The notes beneath the pieces are model-generated. The model made no database searches. It was not told the DNA's origin and was given only the letters and a program-made list of their open reading frames with translations. A stretch of 64,000 nt of DNA from OFTM10 sp964196195 (GTDB lineage: Bacteria; Actinomycetota; Acidimicrobiia; Acidimicrobiales; Aldehydirespiratoraceae), in contig CAXMSE010000055.1 in NCBI GenBank assembly GCA_964196195.1, positions 1-64,000 of the forward strand. Reading direction: 5' to 3'. Below are positions 1 to 7,983 of this stretch, piece by piece (the first letter of the stretch is position 1; the number at the start of each line of letters is the position of its first letter). The translations under genes and the position numbers were made by a program.

Positions 1-126
1 GCCCTCATTGGACTCAGCATCGTGACCGCCGTCGGCGTGAGGAGGCATCAGCGGCACACGGCGAATCCGGAACTTGTCGACTTCCCCGCCGCGGAGCCCG
101 TCGACCGACTCGAAAAGGCCGCCTAA
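1..126 (+). CDS. C-terminal end of a membrane protein (partial)
   Basis: This is the tail of a gene that starts before the window: 41 codons open from the first base to a TAA stop. It begins with a hydrophobic stretch (ALIGLSIVTAVGV), then a basic patch (RRHQRH) and a mildly acidic soluble tail. The pattern looks like the last membrane helix of an integral membrane protein with its C-terminus in the cytoplasm (positive-inside rule). The family cannot be recognised from so little. The tRNA-Pro gene follows within a few bases on the other strand. Confidence 0.55.
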   Translation, partial: ALIGLSIVTAVGVRRHQRHTANPELVDFPAAEPVDRLEKAA

Positions 127-129
127 TTG

Positions 130-203
130 TCGGGCAGGCGGGATTTGAACCCACGACCTCCTCGTCCCGAACGAGGCGCGCTACCAACCTGCGCCACTGC
201 CCG
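130..203 (-). tRNA. tRNA-Pro (anticodon CGG)
   Basis: On the minus strand the sequence folds as a cloverleaf. The acceptor stem is CGGGCAG/CTGCCCG, the anticodon stem is CCTCG/CGAGG with loop TTCGGGA giving anticodon CGG (plus-strand positions 167-169), and the T arm is GTGGG-TTCAAAT-CCCGC. It reads CCG proline codons, which are common in this GC-rich genome. The discriminator base is A and the CCA end is not encoded. Confidence 0.95.
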
Positions 204-228
204 TGTGCAGAACCGGAAGGCTATCGCC

Positions 229-609
229 TCAGGCGGTGGACGGCTCTCCCGCGAGAGCGGCCTCGATCGCCCGCAGGATGCGGAAGGGGTCGAGGGGCTT
301 GATGAGCCAGGAATCAGCTCCGGCTTGGGTGGCGATGAAGGTGTCGACCTCGCGATCGAGCAGGAGCAGCACCGGGCGCACTTCGAGGCGGCCCATGCCC
401 TCACGATGGCGTATGGCCAGACAGGTGGCCACGCCGCCCATGTTTCCGATCTGGAGATCGAGCAGCACGAGTGCAGGATCGACCTCTTCGATGGCCGGCA
501 CGACATCGACCCCTGCTCGGACCCGATGCAGGAGGTGGTTGCCGGCGACGGCTGCTTCCACCTCGTCGGCGAGCCAATCTGAGTCGGTGGCGAGAAGGAT
601 GTCCGTCAC
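229..609 (-). CDS. Receiver-only response regulator
   Basis: A stand-alone receiver (REC) domain of about 126 residues with no output domain. The likely phosphoacceptor Asp lies in LVLLDLQIGNMGG, and the conserved Lys before the last helix is in SWLIKPLDPF. The usual Thr/Ser at the end of strand 4 appears to be replaced (VLLLLDRE), so phosphorylation-dependent switching may be altered. I start at a GTG that opens directly on the first beta strand (VTDILLATDSD); an upstream GTG at 630 would add seven residues. It lies between tRNA-Pro and a divergent STAS gene, so it may belong to a phosphorelay or partner-switching circuit, but no kinase is adjacent. Confidence 0.75.
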   Translation of the reverse strand: MTDILLATDSDWLADEVEAAVAGNHLLHRVRAGVDVVPAIEEVDPALVLLDLQIGNMGGVATCLAIRHREGMGRLEVRPVLLLLDREVDTFIATQAGADSWLIKPLDPFRILRAIEAALAGEPSTA

Positions 610-694
610 GGATCGGATGGTACACGCCACCCGGGTATGGCCCTACGTTGGGCCCGCGGTGTGTCCGGTGGCTCAGGGCGGTTACCATGCGCTC

Positions 695-1045
695 GTGCTC
701 GAGATCCGTGTCGAACGTCCCGAAGGTGCCGACTACGTCCAGCTCTGCCCCGAGGGCGAGCTCGATGCCTACTCCGTGGCCCAGTTCCGCGAGGCGTTTG
801 CCGAGTTGGGTGGTGAGGCGCGCCTGATAGTCAACCTGGGTGGCGTGCAGTTCATGGACTCAGCCGGCTTGGGAGCCCTCATCGGAGGCATCCGGAAGGT
901 TCGCGAGAACGACGGCCGGATAGCCGTGTTCTGCGACCGGGCCAACATCACGCGCCTGCTGCACACCACCGGCTTCGATCGCATCGTGCCGGTGAAGGAA
1001 GTGCTCGACGAATCGGTCGCTGCGCTCGCCGAAGACCCCAGCTGA
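695..1045 (+). CDS. STAS-domain anti-sigma factor antagonist
   Basis: A single STAS domain of 116 residues, the fold of SpoIIAA/RsbV-type anti-anti-sigma factors. These bind anti-sigma kinases and are controlled by phosphorylation of a Ser/Thr. The expected site is visible as the Ser in VQFMDSAGLGALIGGI. The start is a GTG at 695, just before the first strand (LEIRVERP); ATG codons nearby are out of frame. No anti-sigma kinase is adjacent; the only one in the window is at 33560, next to a second STAS gene. The partner is therefore unknown. Confidence 0.85.
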   Translation: MLEIRVERPEGADYVQLCPEGELDAYSVAQFREAFAELGGEARLIVNLGGVQFMDSAGLGALIGGIRKVRENDGRIAVFCDRANITRLLHTTGFDRIVPVKEVLDESVAALAEDPS

Positions 1046-1062
1046 CCCCAGCCCGCTGAGAA

Positions 1063-2139
1063 TCAGTCGGCGGTGAGTAGGTCGGCGATGGTGGTGAGCC
1101 CGTCGAGGTCGTGAACGTCGTCGGCGAGCAGGGGCACCTGAACCACGATGGCGTTCGGTGCGGCGTCGGTGATCTCATGAATCCGACTCTGGTCTTCGGC
1201 CCCGGACCTGGTGAGGTCGGCGAGCGCTACTGCTGCGCCGGCGGCTTGGGTGCCCGCCAGCGACTTGACCAGCTCCTTGGCCCGCTCCGGCGAAGTGGAG
1301 ACGGAGGGAAGGATGCGATTCACGACGACGGCCGCCGCGTCGAGATCGGCTGTGCGGATTCGGTCGAGGAAGTAGCGGGCCTCCATGAGGGTGTCGGCGC
1401 GGGGTGAGGCCACCAACACGAATGCTGTGCGCTGATCGCCCAACAGTTTCAGGGTGGCATCGGCGCGATCGCGAAATCCGTCCTCCATCCCTTCGAATGC
1501 CTGGAAGAAGGCGACCGCTTCATCAACCACAGTGGCGCCCACTACTCGAGCCAGCTGGCGCAGCACGGACTGGGCCGCGGTGTTGACTGCCCTGAAGACC
1601 CCTCGAGACGGGGCGGTCACGATCCGGTAGATCGGGTTGTCGAGGAGGCGGGCCAGCAGTTTCGGAGCCTCGAGGAAGGCGAGAGCATCGCGGGTGGGAG
1701 GTGTGTCGACCACCACGAGATCCCAATCGCCGCTGTCGTAGAGCTCACTGAGCTTTTCCACGGCCATGTAATCCTGGGTGCCCGAGAGGGTGCCGGACAC
1801 ATTTCGGTAGAAGCGGTTCGAGAGGATCCGTTCCGCCTGGTGATCGTCGTGGGCATGGCGGCGCACCACATCGTCGAAGGTCGACTTCGTGTCGAGCATC
1901 AGGGCGGCGAGCGTGCCTGACCACGGCCCCGCGATCTCGGTTGGTGTATTGCCGAGCTCGGCGATCCCGAGGGCATCGGCCAGCCGCTTGGCAGGATCGA
2001 TGGTGACCACGGCGGCGCGTTTGCCGGCGCGGGCCGCGGCGACGGCGGTGGCTGCCGCGGTAGTGGTCTTGCCGACCCCACCCGTGCCGCAGCACACGAT
2101 CACATCTCTGGCGTTGATGAGCTCCGCGTAGGCGTTCAC
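1063..2139 (-). CDS. ArsA/GET3-like ATPase, first of a pair
   Basis: A 358-residue P-loop ATPase of the ArsA/GET3 (anion-transporting ATPase) family. Near the N-terminus it has the deviant Walker A CCGTGGVGKTTTAAA, followed by TIDPAKRLADALG, the family's switch I region. VVVDTPPTRDAL corresponds to the Walker B/switch II segment. It starts with a GTG that overlaps the stop of the upstream ATPase (GTGA), so the two are translationally coupled. Paired genes of this type are typical of actinobacteria (the Rv3679-Rv3680 pair in M. tuberculosis). There the products are thought to work as a heteromeric ATPase in stress resistance; an arsenite role is not implied because no arsenic genes are near. 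Confidence 0.85.
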   Translation of the reverse strand: MNAYAELINARDVIVCCGTGGVGKTTTAAATAVAAARAGKRAAVVTIDPAKRLADALGIAELGNTPTEIAGPWSGTLAALMLDTKSTFDDVVRRHAHDDHQAERILSNRFYRNVSGTLSGTQDYMAVEKLSELYDSGDWDLVVVDTPPTRDALAFLEAPKLLARLLDNPIYRIVTAPSRGVFRAVNTAAQSVLRQLARVVGATVVDEAVAFFQAFEGMEDGFRDRADATLKLLGDQRTAFVLVASPRADTLMEARYFLDRIRTADLDAAAVVVNRILPSVSTSPERAKELVKSLAGTQAAGAAVALADLTRSGAEDQSRIHEITDAAPNAIVVQVPLLADDVHDLDGLTTIADLLTAD

Positions 2140-3080
2140 GAGAGGTCCTCGAGCGACTTGATCTCGGCGAGCATCGTGGTGGCGAGGTGCTCGAGCTCGT
2201 CAGGGCCGATCCGCGTGCCGAATATCTGGGGCAGACGGATCTGGGGTAGCGGCAGCCTGCTTTCGAGCCGTGCGAGTTGCTCGTCCTGAAGGGCAGTCCT
2301 GCCTGCTCGGAACTCAGCCGCGGTGGCGAGGTCGAGCCGTTCGGTGTCGGAGCACTTCGCCCACCTGAGGCGTCGGTCGAGGCCGTCGATCTGAGGCAGA
2401 ACGCTGTTGACCACCACCGGTCCGAGTTTCACGCCCACCTCGTCTTCCACCGCGAACGAGGTTTCGACCAGTTCGTTGATCGGCGTCTCCTCGGGGATGG
2501 TGACCAACACGACCTGGCAGCGGGAAGGATCGCTGATCATCTCCAGCACCTCGACGGCCTGGCGGTGAATCGTGCCACTGCGAGCGGCTTCACGAACTCC
2601 TGCGGGGCTTCTCAGGAATCCCAGCGCGTGGCCCGCGGCGGGAGCGTCGACGACGATGAGGTCGGCTGCTCGGGCTGCCTCGAGGGCCTTGATACGGCCG
2701 AAGACGAGCAGGTCTTTGATGCCGGGAGTTGCGGTGGCCACCACCTCGAGGAGGCCCGACTTTGTCATCCGTTTCACGATCCGCTGGAAGCCATGGCCCG
2801 ATAACCACTCGACCAGGGCCTGGTCCGGGGTGATCGAACGGCCGCGGATTTCTCCGTACCCGCCTTCGGCGTGAACCAGCACCGCTTCCTCGTAGCCTTG
2901 TGCCTCGGTTCCGAACATTGGGGCCGCGGCCGAACGCCCGGACACCTCCACCAGGAGGACCGACAGGCCGCATCGAGACGCCGCCGCAGCAACCGTCGCT
3001 GCAGTGACCGTCTTACCGACTCCGCCCTTTCCCGCCACAATCAGGACGCGTGACGATGCGAAGAACTCACCGGGATCCAT
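2136..3080 (-). CDS. ArsA/GET3-like ATPase, second of a pair
   Basis: A 314-residue ArsA-family ATPase with Walker A at residues about 17-24 (VAGKGGVGKTVTAA) and a switch II region LIVVDAPAAGHALGFL. It is upstream of, and overlaps by 4 bases, the other ArsA-like gene, so both should form one operon and probably a heterodimer. I chose the ATG at 3080 (protein MDPGEFFASS) because a strong Shine-Dalgarno sequence (GAGGAGGG) precedes it. A further upstream GTG/ATG in frame lacks that signal. In mycobacteria the comparable pair sits next to whiB4; here whiB is about 4.6 kb away. Confidence 0.85.
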   Translation of the reverse strand: MDPGEFFASSRVLIVAGKGGVGKTVTAATVAAAASRCGLSVLLVEVSGRSAAAPMFGTEAQGYEEAVLVHAEGGYGEIRGRSITPDQALVEWLSGHGFQRIVKRMTKSGLLEVVATATPGIKDLLVFGRIKALEAARAADLIVVDAPAAGHALGFLRSPAGVREAARSGTIHRQAVEVLEMISDPSRCQVVLVTIPEETPINELVETSFAVEDEVGVKLGPVVVNSVLPQIDGLDRRLRWAKCSDTERLDLATAAEFRAGRTALQDEQLARLESRLPLPQIRLPQIFGTRIGPDELEHLATTMLAEIKSLEDLS

Positions 3081-4414
3081 TTCCCTCCTCGCAGAAGCGA
3101 TCAACCGTCCGACGGCGGGTCACCCTATCGGCAGCCTTCGCCACCGTTCTTCTCGGGATGCTCGCAAGCATGTCGCCCGCGCGAGCCGACGATGCGCAAG
3201 CCCAGTTGGCTCAGGAGTCGTTGGACGCGCCCACCTTCGACGTGGTGCAGATTTCGGGCTTCCTCGACGGGATCGTGGCCGACTACATCGAGAGATCGAT
3301 AAGCCGTGCGGAAAGGTCGGGATCGGGCGGCCTGATCCTCCAGGTCAACAGCACCCATGCGGTGGTCGACGACGAGCGGCTGGTCGAACTAGCGGAGGCG
3401 ATCTCCGGCTCCGGGGTGCCCGTGTATGCCTGGGTCGGCCCTTCCGGGTCCAAGGCCGAAGGTGGCGTCGCCCAGTTGCTGGCCACCACCGACGAACTTG
3501 CCGTCACCATCGGCTCGCACTTCGGCAAGACCGGCGATCTGGTGATCCCCGAAGAGTTCTTCATGCCCGCCTTTGTTGCTGCTGCCGATGCCTTGGTGGA
3601 CGGCACCGTCGACGAAGAGGGTGTGATCGAGATCGGGCTCGCCGACCGTGATTCGCCCACGCTCGGGTTCTTCGCTCTCGATCTCCCCGGCTTCGAGTTC
3701 GAGATCGACACCTCGGGCGATGAGGCGGTCCGAGTGCCGGTGTCGCCGATCCGGTTCTCGAAGCTCTCCGTCTTCGATGGTTGGATGCATTCCTTCGCCA
3801 GCCCGGCGATGGCCTACTTGTTGTTCCTGATCGGTGCGGCGCTGCTGATCTTCGAGTTCTACACCGCCGGGATCGGCATCGCCGGAGCGGTCGGTGCTTT
3901 TTGCTTCGTCATCGGCAGCTTCGGGCTGGATGTGCTTCCCACGCGCCCTTGGGCGCTCGCCCTGCTGGTGATCGCGATGTTCGGCTATGCCATCGACGTA
4001 CAGACGGGGGTTCCCCAGCTGTGGTCTGTCATAGCAACCATGGCGCTGGTGATCGGATCGCTGTTTCTCTACGAGGGCACCTCACTGTCCTGGATTACCT
4101 TGCTCGCGGGCATTCTTGGCATCTCGATGTCGATGATCTCCGGCATGCCGGCCATGATCCGCACCCGCTTCGGTACACCGACGATCGGTCGCGAGTGGAT
4201 GATCGGGTCTATGGGTGCGGCGGCTGAGGACATCAAGAAGGAAGGCGTCGTGGTGATCGACGGCGCCCCGTGGAAGGCGCGGGTGAATCGCACCACCCCG
4301 ATCGCAAAGGGCGATCCCGTCCGTGTGGTGTCGATCGAGGGGCTCTACCTCGAGATCGAGCCGGAAGAGGGCGGGGCGCGTGACTACCGCGACATGAGGG
4401 GCAGTTCGGAGTAA
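3050..4414 (+). CDS. NfeD-like membrane protein with ClpP-type domain
   Basis: A 454-residue protein in the order: signal peptide (RRRVTLSAAF... ending MSPARA), a ClpP/SppA-like crotonase-fold domain (residues about 60-230), four or five membrane helices (about 250-390) and a C-terminal NfeD OB-fold (VVVIDGAPWKARV). NfeD proteins are membrane-bound serine proteases or membrane-quality-control scaffolds. At the place where active members have a catalytic Ser (ASAG), this one reads SGSKAEGGVAQLL, so the nucleophile seems to be missing. The start (GTG 3050 or ATG 3056) overlaps the first codons of the divergent ArsA-like gene; no later start preserves the signal peptide. Confidence 0.8.
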   Translation: MTMRRTHRDPFPSSQKRSTVRRRVTLSAAFATVLLGMLASMSPARADDAQAQLAQESLDAPTFDVVQISGFLDGIVADYIERSISRAERSGSGGLILQVNSTHAVVDDERLVELAEAISGSGVPVYAWVGPSGSKAEGGVAQLLATTDELAVTIGSHFGKTGDLVIPEEFFMPAFVAAADALVDGTVDEEGVIEIGLADRDSPTLGFFALDLPGFEFEIDTSGDEAVRVPVSPIRFSKLSVFDGWMHSFASPAMAYLLFLIGAALLIFEFYTAGIGIAGAVGAFCFVIGSFGLDVLPTRPWALALLVIAMFGYAIDVQTGVPQLWSVIATMALVIGSLFLYEGTSLSWITLLAGILGISMSMISGMPAMIRTRFGTPTIGREWMIGSMGAAAEDIKKEGVVVIDGAPWKARVNRTTPIAKGDPVRVVSIEGLYLEIEPEEGGARDYRDMRGSSE

Positions 4415-4425
4415 CCCCGTGCCCA

Positions 4426-7400
4426 TCAGTTTCCGGTGAGGCGGCGCTCCAACATCGCGGTGAGTTCCTCGACCGGGCCACCCAGCTCGTCGAGCACCTC
4501 GTGGCAACGTTGCATCGCCCGGTGTGCGGCAGCGCGGTCGCCGCTCTGGAGATGAGCCGCCACGAGGGTGCGATGGGCCGGCTCGGACCATGGTTCGGCC
4601 CGGATGGTGCGGCTGGCGAGCAGGACGGCGTCGTCGACCCGATCGTGGGCAAGGAGCAACTCGCCACAGCGCACCGCGGCCTTGACGAACCGCACATGAA
4701 GGCGCTGGCGTTCGATATGGAGCCATTCGCCTTCGTGAATGCCCGCAAGCAGGTCGCCGCGATAGAGCGCACTTGCTTCGGTCAGGCATTCCAGCGCCAG
4801 GCTGGGAGCGCCGTCGGATTCGAGCTGTTGGGCCTCATCGACGAGGGAGTCGAAGCGCCATACGTCGATCTCGAGCCGGTCGTGGCCGGCCAGACGTAGG
4901 CGATTGCCGTCGGCGCGAATGAAGTAGGCGGCATCACCCCCCGCCCGTGAGCTCTCGAGAACTCCAAGGAGAAGATTGAGGGTCGAGCGGAGGTTGCGGC
5001 GAGCGGCGTCTTCGGTGGCTTCGGGCCATAGGGCGGCCATGACCGCATCGCGGGTGGTCTCGGGGTGGATCACGAGAAATCCGAGGAGAGACCGGACCCG
5101 CTCACGCCGCCAGCCTTCGTGGTCGGACTCGACATCTCCCAGATGGAGTTGCTCGGTGCCGAGGAGATGGAGCCGACGGGGCTCAGCGGGCGGGAGCGGG
5201 ACTGAAGCGAGGATCTCCTTGGCCGCACCGGCTACCGCCGCGAGGGGATGATCGGCGAGGTCTCGAAAGCGGACCCGGGCGTTGTCGCCGATTACATCGA
5301 GGAGCCACTCGGCGGCGCCACGGGCTTCGGTCCTGCCTGCCGCCCACCCCGCAGCGACGAACTCGCACGTGGTTCTCAAGAAGAGGGACGCAAGCAGCAG
5401 GCCGGACGTGGGAGGCCAGTTGACCGCGGCCATCGATTCGAGTTGGCCGGATTGATCCATCCTGCGAAGAGCAACGCCCAGGTCGAGGTCGCGGGCTGGG
5501 AGCGGCAGCGAGAGTTCGGCGAACGCCTCGGGTGCATATCGGGCAACCAGTGCTCCCGCTCCGTTGTACGACAGGCGCGTGTCGGGGGCGATCGGGATCT
5601 GTTCGAGCAGCTCACGCATCATCTCTTCGGCGTGGGCGGAGTCGCCTTCCTCGTGGACGATGAGCAGTTCCGGCAGGGCGAGGGTTATCTCGACCTGCTT
5701 GGCTTCGCGCTCGCCGGCGAATCTGCGGGCCATGCTCAGATGCGATCGGGCCGCGTCGGTGTCGCCACACCCCGCGGTGACCGCAGCGAGCCATGAGTGG
5801 CTGAGGAATCGTGCTCGTTCGCTCCCGCTGCGCGAAGCCCAACTTGCAGGATCAGCGAGGAGTTCTTCCACCTGTCCCGCCCGCCATCTGGCCGAGATGG
5901 CGATCACTTCGGTGCCGCGGATAGCGCCGGCACCCTCGAGGTATCGGTCGGCCAGCTCCACCTCGGTCTGGCCGAGGAATTCGAGCGCCTGGAATTCGAG
6001 CCAGTAGCCGATGGCGTCGAAACGGCCCGTCATCGGAACGTTTCGCGCTCGACGGATTGCGGAGAGCATCGCGTGAGGGTCGCCTTGGGCAAGAGCCACG
6101 AAAGCGGCGGTGATGTCGATGTAGGGCGTGGCGGCGCTCTCCCCCTCCTCGGCCAGGTCGGTCATCCAGGAGGCCACCCTCATCAGCCCACCGGCATCGC
6201 GTTGGATGTGATACCAGAAACCGAGCTCGGCCACCGCGGACACGACCGCCTCGGTGTCGCCGAGCGCGGTGAAACCCTCGGCGGCCTGTTCGAACAGCTC
6301 GCGACCCCGATCAGTGGTCGGATCGGCTGATTGTTCGAGCAGGCCTTCGACATGGGCGGCGATCGGATGATGAGCGATCGCGTCGGGTGCCAGGCTGAGC
6401 CAGCGCCGTAGGGTCTCTGGCTCCTCCACGCGACCGGCGATGACGGCCTCGCGCAGGGCCCGCACGATCAGGTCGGGCTGGGTTCCCCGGCAGGCCAGTT
6501 CGACGGCTCGATCGGGTTGGCCTCGGCTCAACAGGTGTTCGACGGCCGGCCGGAGCAGCTTGCTCTGTGTGGCCGCCAGGTCTCGGGCTGGAAATACCTC
6601 CAGCCAGAGATCGTGGGCTTCGTACCAGCCGTCGACATGGTGCACCATGGGCAGGGATCCGAGGGCGGGACCGGGGTCGATGCTCGTGAGCTGGTTGAGA
6701 AGGGTGTCGTCCGCACCTCCGAGCGCCACCACCACTTCGAGGAGGCGGCGCTGGTGGTGATCCAGCGAGGTGAGCACCTCCTCGTCGAGGAAGCTTGCGA
6801 TGGGGCCGGACTGGAGTCCGAGGGCAACAAGGGCAGGCCAGCCCCCCAGGTGGGCGAGTTCATCGGCCCGGCGGCCCGCTCGGCTGGCGAGGCTGGCCAG
6901 TTCCGAAGCGTCGAGAGCGAGATCGGAATCGTGGATCCGAGTGACGCGCCCCTGTGCCTCCATGCGAGCGAGGCTCAGAGGAGGATCGATGCGGGTGGCG
7001 AGGAGGATGTGGCCATTCGAGGGCAGATCGGCGATGAGGTGCTTGATGAACTCGGCGCCCGCTGATCCCTGAGAAACCTCGTGGAAGTCGTCGAGAATCA
7101 GGCAGATCTGGGCGGGGGACCGGGCCGCGACGGCATCGCTGATGGCAGCGGTATCGGCCGATGCCGGGAGTCCGAGAGCGGTGGCGACCCCGGCGCGAAG
7201 GTGCGACCCATCGCTGTCGGCCGGCTCACAACCCAACCAGATGTCTTGACCCCGTGCGGCGAGATGGTTCTGCGTCACCGCCTGCGAGAGCGCCGTGGTC
7301 TTGCCGAAACCGGCCCCAGCCCGCACCACCACCACCCGCGACTCGAAGCGGCTCAGGAGGCGCCTCAAGAGCCCGGGGCGCAGGAGCGCGCCGGCCGCAT

Positions 7401-7509
7401 CAGGCGGCGCAGCCCTAAATGGCCGACTCATCGAAGACCCCATAAGGTTGAGACGGTACCTTTCATGACCCCCATCATGAAGCCGAGGTGTCACCCGCGC
7501 GTCACTCAT
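4426..7509 (-). CDS. Large ATPase transcriptional regulator with BTAD domain
   Basis: A 1027-residue regulator. The N-terminal third is a STAND/MalT-type NTPase: Walker A VRAGAGFGKTTAL at about residues 60-72 and Walker B ICLILDDFHEV. The middle is helical, TPR-like. The C-terminal quarter is a winged helix (VRSLLGFLVIHPETTRDAVMAALWP, about 785-850) followed by a BTAD domain (DVWRFDSLVDEA to the end). It is the SARP arrangement in reverse, with sensing ATPase first and DNA-binding/BTAD last. Alternative starts at 7443 and 7431 are possible and no clear ribosome site separates them. It faces whiB across a region with a perfect palindrome. Its target and ligand are unknown. Confidence 0.85.
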   Translation of the reverse strand: MSDARVTPRLHDGGHERYRLNLMGSSMSRPFRAAPPDAAGALLRPGLLRRLLSRFESRVVVVRAGAGFGKTTALSQAVTQNHLAARGQDIWLGCEPADSDGSHLRAGVATALGLPASADTAAISDAVAARSPAQICLILDDFHEVSQGSAGAEFIKHLIADLPSNGHILLATRIDPPLSLARMEAQGRVTRIHDSDLALDASELASLASRAGRRADELAHLGGWPALVALGLQSGPIASFLDEEVLTSLDHHQRRLLEVVVALGGADDTLLNQLTSIDPGPALGSLPMVHHVDGWYEAHDLWLEVFPARDLAATQSKLLRPAVEHLLSRGQPDRAVELACRGTQPDLIVRALREAVIAGRVEEPETLRRWLSLAPDAIAHHPIAAHVEGLLEQSADPTTDRGRELFEQAAEGFTALGDTEAVVSAVAELGFWYHIQRDAGGLMRVASWMTDLAEEGESAATPYIDITAAFVALAQGDPHAMLSAIRRARNVPMTGRFDAIGYWLEFQALEFLGQTEVELADRYLEGAGAIRGTEVIAISARWRAGQVEELLADPASWASRSGSERARFLSHSWLAAVTAGCGDTDAARSHLSMARRFAGEREAKQVEITLALPELLIVHEEGDSAHAEEMMRELLEQIPIAPDTRLSYNGAGALVARYAPEAFAELSLPLPARDLDLGVALRRMDQSGQLESMAAVNWPPTSGLLLASLFLRTTCEFVAAGWAAGRTEARGAAEWLLDVIGDNARVRFRDLADHPLAAVAGAAKEILASVPLPPAEPRRLHLLGTEQLHLGDVESDHEGWRRERVRSLLGFLVIHPETTRDAVMAALWPEATEDAARRNLRSTLNLLLGVLESSRAGGDAAYFIRADGNRLRLAGHDRLEIDVWRFDSLVDEAQQLESDGAPSLALECLTEASALYRGDLLAGIHEGEWLHIERQRLHVRFVKAAVRCGELLLAHDRVDDAVLLASRTIRAEPWSEPAHRTLVAAHLQSGDRAAAHRAMQRCHEVLDELGGPVEELTAMLERRLTGN

Positions 7510-7568
7510 GGTCGGCCGGGGAGTGGCTGGACTCGGCCGATCGGGGTTCGTTTTCGGGCCCTGATCGT

Positions 7569-7585
7569 CTGTTCAATTCGAACAG
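7569..7585. promoter_or_regulatory. 17-bp palindrome between the BTAD regulator and whiB
   Basis: CTGTTC-AATTC-GAACAG is a perfect 6-bp inverted repeat with a 5-base spacer. It lies in the only sizeable gap between the divergent BTAD regulator and whiB genes, about 60 bases from the first start and 118 from the second. It could be an operator for the regulator itself or for WhiB. The half-sites are oriented opposite to an actinobacterial LexA box, so it is not an SOS box. Confidence 0.35.
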
Positions 7586-7702
7586 AACGCTGAAATCAGT
7601 CGATTGGGGCGGAAAGTGGCTGATATGGAGATAATAACCGCACTGAGAGTTTGTGGGATTCGCTTCGGTCTGGTAGTCGTGATGCAGAAGACGGGGGACG
7701 AG

Positions 7703-7957
7703 ATGGCAATTCAAACCGATCAGGTGGAATGGCAGCTGCGTGCTGCGTGTCGGGGCCCACAGGCAATCGTGTTCTTCCCACCCACCCAGCCCGAGCGCCG
7801 CGACGAGAAACGTTTCCGCGAAGACAGCGCCAAAGCGATCTGTGTGGACTGTTCGGTGCGCGACCACTGCCTCTCCTATGCCCTGTCGATCCGCGAGCAG
7901 CACGGGATCTGGGGTGGCCTCAGCGAGGCGGAGCGCCGCGAGCTCAACTCCTGCTGA
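7703..7957 (+). CDS. WhiB-family iron-sulfur transcription regulator
   Basis: An 84-residue WhiB-like (Wbl) protein, a family confined to actinobacteria and their phages. These carry a redox- or NO-sensitive [4Fe-4S] cluster and usually act by binding region 4 of the primary sigma factor. All four ligand cysteines are present: one in RAACRGPQ, two in AICVDC and one in RDHC. The family beta-turn motif reads GIWGGLSEAERR. The ATG at 7703 is preceded by a GGGGGA ribosome site. Upstream in-frame starts would add a hydrophobic leader atypical of the family. Which WhiB subgroup it belongs to cannot be settled by eye. It ends in a strong hairpin shared with selB. Confidence 0.95.
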   Translation: MAIQTDQVEWQLRAACRGPQAIVFFPPTQPERRDEKRFREDSAKAICVDCSVRDHCLSYALSIREQHGIWGGLSEAERRELNSC

Positions 7958-7981
7958 GCCGTCGCCCATTCGGGTGGCGGC
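7958..7981. terminator. Bidirectional hairpin between whiB and selB
   Basis: A 10-bp stem (GCCGTCGCCC with GGGTGGCGGC, two wobble pairs) with loop ATTC fills the gap between the convergent stops of whiB and selB. There is no U tract on either side, but short U-less hairpins are common terminators in high-GC actinobacteria. Its position suggests it serves both strands. Confidence 0.55.
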
Positions 7982-7983
7982 GA

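Noticed and set aside
7569..7585. LexA/SOS box
   Set aside because: Half-sites are GTTC...GAAC, the inverse orientation of the GAAC...GTTC actinobacterial SOS box.
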